Below are positions 1 through 4,985 of a stretch of 6,046 nucleotides of DNA, in pieces; the stretch's first letter is position 1; every line of letters starts with the position of its first letter. Made by a program: the position numbers and the translations under genes. The notes under the pieces are model-generated. The model was given only the letters and a program-made list of their open reading frames with translations, was not told where the DNA came from and ran no database searches. The stretch is taken from positions 1 to 6,046 of the forward strand of contig JAIEDJ010000351.1 of the NCBI GenBank assembly GCA_029068025.1, in the 5' to 3' direction. Source of the DNA: Oscillospiraceae bacterium. Its GTDB lineage: Bacteria; Bacillota; Clostridia; Oscillospirales; Ruminococcaceae.

Positions 1-6
1 CCCCTG

Positions 7-42
7 CCAAAGGGCCATTGGCCCTTTGGAATCCCGGTTTTT
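7..42 (+). terminator. Hairpin, possible terminator of an upstream gene
   Basis: CCAAAGGGCC (7-16) and GGCCCTTTGG (20-29) form a perfect 10-bp GC-rich stem with a 3-nt ATT loop. A run of five T (38-42) follows, but only after an 8-nt spacer, so the U-tract is poorly placed for a classic intrinsic terminator. It could end transcription of a gene left of the window, or be part of a dispersed intergenic palindrome cut by the window edge. No convincing sigma-A promoter is visible between it and the gene at 87: TAAAAT at 71-76 would place a start inside the ribosome binding site. Confidence 0.4.
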
Positions 43-86
43 GGTGTTTTTGTTGAGAATTGTTTTAGATTAAAATAGGGGGTAAT

Positions 87-1421
87 ATGAAAAGATTTCT
101 TTTGGCAGCTTTGGCGGTTGTTCTTATGATCACCTGTACGGCTTGTGACAGTCGGGATAGAGCTTCGGGATCGTCTGTGCCGGAGGATCCGATGATCGGT
201 CACTACAGGGAGATCCTGCGGTGTCATAAGATCTATCTTATCAGCGGCTTCAGAAGTCCCACGGAGGACGGGCTGCCTTTGATCAGGGGAACGAATACCC
301 GTCCCGCGCTGGCGGACGTTCTCGAAGAAAACGATAAGACGAGCGGCGAGCTGCGCGGACTGCTTGAGCGGTTCACAAAGGAAACGGATCTCGAGGAACG
401 GTTTAAGCTCACCGACAGAATAATGCAGATTCTTGTCGCCGCCGATGATATCCCCGACGGTGACGGACTACTGGTAAGCGAAAAGAAGCTCGCGGCGATC
501 AAAGCGTTCTGGGGAGAGGATGCGGACGAGGATATCGTTCAGCCGACTACTCCCGAACAGGCAGAGCTGATCGAGCAGAGCTACGCTTATCTTGTCGAGC
601 ACTATTGTTTATCGCTTATATGCAGTATGTACAATGATCATATGTACTACCTTTACGAGGAAGAACGTGAGGACGGCAGCGTTTATCCGGATATGGAGGG
701 CTTCAACGCGCATATGTATTTTAATACCGACGAGCTTGATGAGGACGCGTTTTATGACATATGCCGGGCGCTGGCGTATTACGGGACACTAAAGTTTGAC
801 AGCTATGAGGCGTATGCGGAGTTTCGCGGTTTTATGGAGAGTAATGTCATTCAGAACACCTGGTGGGACGAGGACGACAAGCGCATTTTGTTCTTTCCGC
901 TGATCGACAAGGCGCTTGCGGAGATCAACAGCGTGTTGGACGGAGTCCATGATATCGATGTTATCATCGGGGGAGACGGTGACGACGAACTTGTCGGCGG
1001 CGGCGCGAACGAGCTGATCGCGGGCGGCGGCGGAAACGATATTATCAAATGCGGCGCGGGAAACGATCAGCTTCAGGGCGGACGCGGGGACGATGTTTAT
1101 ATCTTCCGTCCGAACTGCGGCGATAACGTTATCTTTGATGAGGACGGGGTCAGCGTGCTGCGTTTTGAGGGGATACCGCTTGAAAATATCTATGTGAGCA
1201 GCGTGACGGACTATGGTCATGAGGATGACGTAAGGATCTCGTTCGCGGGCGGCAGAGGCAGTGTCACGATAAGGAATTTCAAGGACGAATGGCGTGAGCA
1301 CAGCTTTGAGATCGAGGTCGGGGTGCGGCGGCTTGCCGAGGACGACCCCGAAAGCCCGTTTATGTTCATTGATGATGAAAGCAGGATCCCGCAGGGGGTA
1401 ATGCCGCCGAATGGTAAATGA
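87..1421 (+). CDS. Lipoprotein with C-terminal RTX-type calcium-binding repeats
   Basis: This is a 444-residue exported protein, probably anchored to the outer face of the membrane. Residues 1-19 form a signal peptide (KR, then a hydrophobic core) ending in CTAC. Cys20 is the likely lipidated residue, although Cys at -3 is an unusual lipobox. Residues about 35-290 are acidic, look largely helical and match no family I recognise. Residues 295-339 are five glycine/aspartate nonapeptides of the RTX kind: GGDGDDELV, GGGANELIA, GGGGNDIIK, CGAGNDQLQ and GGRGDDVYI. Such repeats form a calcium-binding parallel beta roll. Residues about 340-400 (FRPNCGDNVIFDEDG, VLRFEGI, VTIRNF) resemble the haemolysin-type calcium-binding related domain that often follows RTX repeats. 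The start is set by AGGGGG at 77-82, only 4 nt before the ATG, a short spacing. The next gene begins 20 bp downstream. Calcium binding is inferred from the repeats; the overall role (adhesion, sensing or enzyme cap) is unknown. Confidence 0.9.
   Translation: MKRFLLAALAVVLMITCTACDSRDRASGSSVPEDPMIGHYREILRCHKIYLISGFRSPTEDGLPLIRGTNTRPALADVLEENDKTSGELRGLLERFTKETDLEERFKLTDRIMQILVAADDIPDGDGLLVSEKKLAAIKAFWGEDADEDIVQPTTPEQAELIEQSYAYLVEHYCLSLICSMYNDHMYYLYEEEREDGSVYPDMEGFNAHMYFNTDELDEDAFYDICRALAYYGTLKFDSYEAYAEFRGFMESNVIQNTWWDEDDKRILFFPLIDKALAEINSVLDGVHDIDVIIGGDGDDELVGGGANELIAGGGGNDIIKCGAGNDQLQGGRGDDVYIFRPNCGDNVIFDEDGVSVLRFEGIPLENIYVSSVTDYGHEDDVRISFAGGRGSVTIRNFKDEWREHSFEIEVGVRRLAEDDPESPFMFIDDESRIPQGVMPPNGK
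969..1103 (+). repeat. RTX nonapeptide repeat block (5 x 27 bp)
   Basis: Five 9-codon units lie in frame inside the lipoprotein gene. Each encodes a variant of G-G-x-G-N/D-D-x-hydrophobic-x. GGAAACGAT recurs exactly 27 bp apart at 1032 and 1059, showing DNA-level repetition between units 3 and 4. Unit 2 (GGGANELIA) has lost the aspartate that helps bind calcium, and unit 4 starts with Cys in place of Gly. Units 1, 3 and 5 are closest to the family consensus. Confidence 0.85.
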
Positions 1422-1435
1422 AAAATAGGGGGTAA
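1422..1435 (+). promoter_or_regulatory. Ribosome binding site shared in sequence with the preceding gene
   Basis: AAAATAGGGGGTAA at 1422-1435 is identical to 72-85, the translation initiation region of the RTX lipoprotein. Here the AGGGGG core lies 9 nt before the ATG at 1442; in the first copy the gap is 4 nt. The match suggests the two genes share a common origin for their initiation regions, or that this is a favoured sequence in this genome. Confidence 0.6.
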
Positions 1436-1441
1436 GAAAAT

Positions 1442-1771
1442 ATGGAAGGATCTCGTTTTCAGAAATATGCCGCGGTTTATCTTGTGATCAACGCGCTGTT
1501 TATTCTTCCGGCGATTTTTATATCGTTTGCGGGTTCGTTCACTTTTTTCTTCCCGATAAATATTTACTTCATTGTTGTGCTCTTTTACTATGTATTTGGG
1601 TTCACGTTTTTGCATCTCGCGCTTGACGTGGGGTTTATGCTGTGTTCGATCCGACGGTTTGTTAAAGAACGAATGAGTTTTATGCTTGTTGCATCTATGT
1701 TAATTGTTGTTATTAACACGGCGGTGAACATTCTGTGGATACTGCGCGGAAAGCCTTTTACCATTCAGTGA
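1442..1771 (+). CDS. Small multi-pass membrane protein, function unknown
   Basis: This 109-residue protein is almost entirely hydrophobic. About three membrane segments can be seen: residues 9-29, about 39-67 (long enough to be one tilted or two short segments) and 80-101. Short basic stretches lie between and after them (R71-R72, K75, R77; R102, K104), suggesting cytoplasmic loops by the positive-inside rule. I do not recognise the family and no catalytic motif is visible. It follows the RTX lipoprotein by 20 bp, uses the same initiation sequence and is followed 15 bp later by the HIT gene, so it is probably cotranscribed with both. A role in placing or assisting the lipoprotein is possible but rests only on adjacency. 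The gene is visibly richer in T than its neighbours, as expected for a membrane protein. Confidence 0.85.
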   Translation: MEGSRFQKYAAVYLVINALFILPAIFISFAGSFTFFFPINIYFIVVLFYYVFGFTFLHLALDVGFMLCSIRRFVKERMSFMLVASMLIVVINTAVNILWILRGKPFTIQ

Positions 1772-1786
1772 TTTCAGGAGGTTATT

Positions 1787-2125
1787 ATGGACTGCTTATT
1801 TTGTAAAATAATTGCGGGGGAAATTCCCTCGACCAAGGTTTATGAGGACGACAAGATTTTGGCGTTCCGCGACATCAATCCGATGGCGCCTACGCATATT
1901 CTTGTTATACCCAAGGAGCACATCGGCGGCGTGGACGAGCTGAACGCGGATAACTCGGCGGTCGTGGCGCATATTTTCGCGAAGATCGCTGAGATCGCGA
2001 AAAACGAGGGGCTGACGAACGGATTCCGCGTGGTCTCCAACGTCGGAGAGGACGGAGGACAGACGGTTCGTCATCTGCACTTCCATATTCTCGGCGGCAA
2101 AAAGCTGAGCGTCGAGATGGCGTAA
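1787..2125 (+). CDS. hinT: HIT-family (Hint-type) purine nucleotide hydrolase
   Basis: This 112-residue cytosolic protein spans a complete Hint-type histidine triad domain. The signature H96-L-H98-F-H100 is followed by ILGG. H98 is the expected position of the catalytic nucleophile, which in this family attacks the phosphorus of AMP-lysine-like phosphoramidates or aminoacyl adenylates. Also typical are the CLFCKI start (C3 and C6, often part of a zinc site in bacterial relatives), F27-R-D-I-N-P (nucleotide pocket), H37-I-L-V-I-P and N85. The C-terminus ends soon after the triad with KKLSVEMA, where many relatives end in a WPPG-like tail. The start is well supported: AGGAGG at 1776-1781 lies 5 nt before the ATG. 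The gene sits 15 bp after the membrane protein and 7 bp before holA. The family assignment is firm; the physiological substrate in bacteria is generally unsettled. Confidence 0.97.
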   Translation: MDCLFCKIIAGEIPSTKVYEDDKILAFRDINPMAPTHILVIPKEHIGGVDELNADNSAVVAHIFAKIAEIAKNEGLTNGFRVVSNVGEDGGQTVRHLHFHILGGKKLSVEMA

Positions 2126-2132
2126 GCGGCTG

Positions 2133-3173
2133 ATGGGTATCATTACGGAATCGGCGCTGGGTGCCGAGCTTAAGGCAGGGAATCTGCGGCGCGTGTACTT
2201 TTTGTACGGCGAGGAGGATTTCCTTGTAAAGACCTACGCGGACAGGATAATAGCGGCGGCTGTGCCGGAGGACGCGCGGGATATGAACTTTGTTAAATAT
2301 TCCAAAGCGCCGAAGTCGGACGAGCTTTCGGACTATCTGGATAATATGCCGTTTTTCGCGGACTATAAGTGTGTTCTGATCGAGGATCTTGACGCGGACG
2401 CGCTCGACAACGCCGAGCACAAGGCGTATCTGTCGATCATCGGGAACGTTCCCGACACAAGCGTGCTGATCATCGCGCTGAAAAATATCGTCATCGAGCC
2501 GAAAAAGGTCAAGGCGAAGATGAAAAAGCTGATGGCGGCGTGTGAGGACGCGGGCTGCGTCTGTGAGTTCAAGCGCCTGACGGCGGCAAAGCTCGCGGAT
2601 ATGACGGCGAGGAAGTTCGCGAGGGCGGGCTGCTCGATCTCGCATGAGAACGCGGCGTTTCTCGCGGAGGAATGCGGCGGGAGCCTTACCGTTCTTCAAA
2701 CGGAGATCGAGAAGCTGTGCGCTTACAGGCAAAGCGGCGAGATCACCAGAGAGGATATTGAAAAGCTGGTGCCGCGCCGCGTGGATTCCAATATCTACAA
2801 TCTCGCTAAGGAGCTGTTCGCGGGACGGACGGGAAACGCTCTGCATATCCTCGACGATCTGTTTGTGCAGAGGACGGAGCCGTTTATGATACTCGCGGCG
2901 CTGTCGGGACACTTTACCGACCTGTACCGAGCCAAACTCGGGCAGCTGGCGAAGAAGTCCTCGGCGGATACGGCAAAGGCGTTCGGGTACTACGGCAGGG
3001 CGTTTGTTATGGACGGCGCTTACCGAAGTGTAAAGAACCTTTCCGCCGGGTATCTGGGCGATTGTGTGGAGATACTTTATAAGGCGAACCGACTGATGAA
3101 CTCCACAAGATCGGACAGGCGGATACTGATAGAGCGCGCTATAACCGAGATAGCGGCGCTGAATAAGAAGTAA
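2133..3173 (+). CDS. holA: DNA polymerase III subunit delta (clamp loader)
   Basis: This protein of 346 residues is close to the usual HolA/YqeN length of about 340-350. Delta is the clamp loader subunit that opens the beta sliding clamp so it can be placed on primed DNA; it acts with delta prime and tau/gamma at the replication fork. The N-terminus has the family pattern: a helix with ELKAGNLRRVY, then FLYGEEDFL (residues 23-31), which fills the place of a Walker A loop but does not bind ATP. The acidic DNMPFFADYKCVLIEDL stretch and the central helical DIEKLV region follow, then the collar domain with EPFMILAALSGHFTDLYRAK. The ATG has no good ribosome binding site and lies 7 bp after the hinT stop, so translation probably depends on coupling to hinT. 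rnmV follows after 2 bp. Confidence 0.95.
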   Translation: MGIITESALGAELKAGNLRRVYFLYGEEDFLVKTYADRIIAAAVPEDARDMNFVKYSKAPKSDELSDYLDNMPFFADYKCVLIEDLDADALDNAEHKAYLSIIGNVPDTSVLIIALKNIVIEPKKVKAKMKKLMAACEDAGCVCEFKRLTAAKLADMTARKFARAGCSISHENAAFLAEECGGSLTVLQTEIEKLCAYRQSGEITREDIEKLVPRRVDSNIYNLAKELFAGRTGNALHILDDLFVQRTEPFMILAALSGHFTDLYRAKLGQLAKKSSADTAKAFGYYGRAFVMDGAYRSVKNLSAGYLGDCVEILYKANRLMNSTRSDRRILIERAITEIAALNKK

Positions 3174-3175
3174 TT

Positions 3176-3760
3176 ATGATCAAAGTCAAACAGGCGATAA
3201 TCGTTGAGGGAAAGTACGACAAGATACGGCTCTCAAATATCGTGGACGCGGTGATAATCCCCGTTCACGGGTTTCTGATCTACAAGGACAGGGAGACCGC
3301 GGAGCTTATACGGACGTTTGCGCGGACAACGGGGATCATCATTCTCACGGACAGCGACAGCGCGGGTTTTCAGATTCGTTCGCGGATACGGGAGATTGCG
3401 CGCGGCGGCGAGGTCATCAACGTTTATATCCCCGATATCGCGGGGAAGGAGCGGCGCAAGCGCGAGGCTTCAAAAGAGGGACTGCTCGGAGTGGAGGGTA
3501 TCGGCGACAAGCTGCTGATCGAGGCGTTCCGAAAGGCTGGCGTGATCGCCGAGGATGGTGCGCCGCAGAAAACCGATCCTATCACCAAGGCGGACTTGCT
3601 GGAGCTTGGTCTGATCGGCGGCGAGGGCTCGGCGGCGCGCAGAGAAGCGCTTCAGAAGCGGCTGGGACTGCCTAGGCGGCTCTCGGCGAATATGCTGCTG
3701 GAGATACTCAACGTTATGTATACACGTGAGAATTTTGTAACCTTTTGTAATAATTTGTAA
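3176..3760 (+). CDS. rnmV: Ribonuclease M5 (5S rRNA maturation)
   Basis: This 194-residue protein is close to the B. subtilis enzyme in length. RNase M5 makes the final cuts that release 5S rRNA from its precursor, acting on precursor bound by ribosomal protein L18. The N-terminal Toprim domain shows IIVEGKYDK with catalytic-type Glu11 and, after a strand, LTDSDSAG with Asp59 and Asp61, which together bind metal. KEGLLGVEGI (100-109) matches the conserved GVE motif that separates RNase M5 from other small Toprim proteins. Residues about 120-194 form the C-terminal DUF4093-type region (LLELGLIGG, LGLPRRLSANMLLEILN). The ATG lies 2 bp after the holA stop with only a weak purine-rich upstream stretch, so coupling is likely. 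The last 9 codons lie inside an 11-bp repeat array, and the stop codon is part of one repeat. No terminator follows directly, so read-through into the next gene is possible. Confidence 0.94.
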   Translation: MIKVKQAIIVEGKYDKIRLSNIVDAVIIPVHGFLIYKDRETAELIRTFARTTGIIILTDSDSAGFQIRSRIREIARGGEVINVYIPDIAGKERRKREASKEGLLGVEGIGDKLLIEAFRKAGVIAEDGAPQKTDPITKADLLELGLIGGEGSAARREALQKRLGLPRRLSANMLLEILNVMYTRENFVTFCNNL

Positions 3761-3820
3761 CCGAATTGTAACCCGATTGTAACCGCTTTGTAACCGGATT
3801 GTAACCGTTTTGTAGTTGAA
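3735..3820 (+). repeat. Eight-unit 11-bp direct repeat array upstream of a promoter
   Basis: TTGTAA-type hexamers begin at 3735, 3745, 3755, 3766, 3777, 3788, 3799 and 3810 (the last is TTGTAG). The spacing is 10, 10, then five times 11 bp. Units 3 to 7 follow TTGTAACCGNN, with unit 4 varying as TTGTAACCCGA, and the two last bases are free. Each unit therefore faces the same side of the DNA helix. The array ends directly at the -35 hexamer. Direct repeats at this spacing, next to -35, are typical of OmpR/PhoB-family response regulator sites, which bind head to tail. The binding protein is not identified, and no regulator is encoded here. Confidence 0.85.
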
Positions 3821-3844
3821 TTCGGGCGCGTCATATGATATAAT
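3816..3844 (+). promoter_or_regulatory. Sigma-A-type promoter with extended -10
   Basis: The -35 is TTGAAT (3816-3821, 4 of 6 consensus bases). The spacer is exactly 17 bp, and the -10 is a perfect TATAAT (3839-3844) preceded by TG at 3836-3837, giving the extended form TGATATAAT. Transcription should start near 3851, about 180 nt before the lipoprotein start codon. An offset TATGAT at 3834-3839 is a weaker alternative. The last array repeat shares its final five bases with the -35 hexamer. Confidence 0.8.
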
Positions 3845-3850
3845 TTTTTC

Positions 3851-4018
3851 ATAGGATAAATTTCTTATCTTAAAAAATTTCAAAATTCGCACTTGACTGC
3901 ACACTTCGCTTCGCTGCGTTTAGCAGCCAAGTGCGAACCGGTCAAAATTTTTTTCAAAAATTTTGACACTTTTTGAAATTTGCTGCAGCAGCACAACACT
4001 AATCTTAGCTTAAATTCT
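3851..4018 (+). promoter_or_regulatory. Structured 5' leader with three-way-junction potential
   Basis: Three perfect stems nest. P1 is AAATTTCAAAA (3875-3885) with TTTTGAAATTT (3971-3981). P2 is TTCGCACTTG (3886-3895) with CAAGTGCGAA (3928-3937), extended inward by CTGC/GCAG (3897-3900 and 3923-3926). P3 is GTCAAAATTTTT (3941-3952) with AAAAATTTTGAC (3956-3967) and a TTC loop. A competing 9-bp hairpin pairs TTTCAAAAA (3952-3960) with TTTTTGAAA (3970-3978) and would break both P1 and P3. A small hairpin (3853-3859 with 3865-3871) sits at the predicted start. No known riboswitch core was recognised. The AT-rich stems could arise by chance more easily than P2. The element could instead be a small palindromic insertion, though no target duplication is visible. 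Confidence 0.5.
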
Positions 4019-4029
4019 AGGAGGTCACT

Positions 4030-4971
4030 ATGAAAAAATTTACTTCTATTCTTTGCGCAGCCGCGGTTTTCGCGAATCTGGCGGCTTTGACGGGCTGTAA
4101 CAGCGGCGGAACGTCCGATAACTCGGGCGATTCGCAGGTTTCTTCGCCGGTTTCGGACAGTAATGACAGCATTGACAACTCGGGCGGATCGGGAAGCTCC
4201 GACGATTCGAGCAGTTCCGATAACTCGGACAGCGCTCCGAAGCCGCAGAAGCCCGACGGGGAGCCAACTTTCCTTATCGGATTGGACGGCGAGCCTGTTT
4301 ACACAAGTGAGCTCTCGGAGATTCATAAAATTGATCGTGAAACACATGAGGAGATCCCCGTGGAAACGCTTGATCACGAGAATCTTTTCGATGTTGTGTG
4401 CGATGGCTTTACATACATATATATGCCGCGTCCTGCCGTTAATTGTATGGATGATCCCGAGTTGTTTGAAGATGAATACTATATTGGCGAAGAGCTTTCG
4501 GACGACTATGAGTTTTTCCGTTTGAATGTCGGCGATAAGATCGGTGATCTTACCGTAAGATCCGCATCGGCACTGTTCAGAGCGGTTTACGGATCGAACG
4601 AGGTATACGATCGCGGTCTTGTGAAATTTGACGGCGAGGTCGAGCTTACGGGCTATGTCAATGTGGAGACAGAGGCTCCGCTCTACCCCGGGGGCGGAGG
4701 AAATATAACCTTTTTCCCGGATGCGGGATCCTCGGTCAAAATTCCGATGACTTATTTTGACCGAAATTTCGATAACGGAAAGGCGCGGCGTCTTGTGTGG
4801 AGCGAGTTCGGCTGGTATGGAGACAGAAGTATTCTTGCATTGGGGAATATCGCGGATATTGACAGCGAGCTGCGCGAGGGCGACGAGTTCGTCAAGGTCA
4901 AGGTGACTGTTAAGGATATAAAGCTCGACTACTGGGCAAGCGCCGTTATCAAAGATATCGAGCTTGTCTGA
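4030..4971 (+). CDS. Lipoprotein with Ser/Asp-rich linker and beta-rich domain
   Basis: This is a 313-residue surface lipoprotein. The signal peptide (MKKFTSILCAAAVF...) ends in a textbook lipobox, LTGC, with Cys23 lipidated. Residues 24-68 are almost entirely Ser, Asp, Asn and Gly, a flexible linker that lifts the domain off the membrane, followed by a short PKPQKP stretch (70-75). Residues about 80-313 form the folded part. It is acidic and beta-rich, with GDKIGDLTV near 168, VKFDGEVELTGYV near 198 (a pattern often seen in small beta-barrel or OB-like folds) and an alternating strand GDEFVKVKVTVKDI near 285. I do not recognise the family. AGGAGG at 4019-4024, 5 nt before the ATG, fixes the start. 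It is the first gene behind the repeat array, promoter and structured leader, and the next lipoprotein follows within 14 bp. Role unknown; ligand binding is only a guess. Confidence 0.93.
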   Translation: MKKFTSILCAAAVFANLAALTGCNSGGTSDNSGDSQVSSPVSDSNDSIDNSGGSGSSDDSSSSDNSDSAPKPQKPDGEPTFLIGLDGEPVYTSELSEIHKIDRETHEEIPVETLDHENLFDVVCDGFTYIYMPRPAVNCMDDPELFEDEYYIGEELSDDYEFFRLNVGDKIGDLTVRSASALFRAVYGSNEVYDRGLVKFDGEVELTGYVNVETEAPLYPGGGGNITFFPDAGSSVKIPMTYFDRNFDNGKARRLVWSEFGWYGDRSILALGNIADIDSELREGDEFVKVKVTVKDIKLDYWASAVIKDIELV

Positions 4972-4972
4972 C

Positions 4973-4979
4973 GGGGGTG
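4973..4979 (+). promoter_or_regulatory. Ribosome binding site that decides the start of the last gene
   Basis: GGGGGTG at 4973-4979 sits 6 nt before ATG 4986. An in-frame GTG at 4977 would add three residues, but it lies inside this purine run and would leave no ribosome binding site of its own. The ATG also restores the MKK start shared with the upstream lipoprotein. Confidence 0.75.
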
Positions 4980-4985
4980 AGCGCT

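Noticed and set aside
60..76. Promoter for the RTX lipoprotein using TAAAAT at 71-76
   Set aside because: No acceptable -35 lies 16-18 bp upstream, and transcription would begin within the ribosome binding site. The real promoter may lie left of the window.
1905..2912. Long open frame of 335 codons on the minus strand, opposite hinT and holA
   Set aside because: It is extremely rich in Arg and covers two genes with clear family signatures on the + strand. It has the composition expected of an antisense shadow of GC-rich codons, and no plausible domain.
3735..3820. CRISPR array or plasmid-type iterons
   Set aside because: The units are 11 bp and contiguous with no spacers, so this is not CRISPR. 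There is no replication initiator gene and the context is chromosomal housekeeping genes, so a replication origin is unlikely.
3470..3904. Minus-strand open frame crossing the repeat array, with a repeating VTIRLQ-like peptide
   Set aside because: The peptide repeat is only the translation of the 11-bp array (33 bp gives 11 codons). The frame also overlaps rnmV antisense and has no ribosome binding site of note.
3886..3954. Intrinsic terminator after rnmV on the + strand
   Set aside because: The GC-rich hairpin ends at 3937 but the T-run begins at 3948, too far for an efficient terminator. It also lies downstream of the next promoter rather than before it.
3875..3981. Purine-type or other known riboswitch, suggested by the three-way junction
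   Set aside because: The loops are a 3-nt TTC and an irregular inner hairpin. No conserved core or loop-loop pairing of known three-way-junction riboswitches could be found.
4977..4985. GTG at 4977 as the start of the last lipoprotein
   Set aside because: The GTG is part of the GGGGGTG ribosome binding site that serves ATG 4986. It would have no upstream site of its own, and the ATG gives the MKK start of the paralogous leader.
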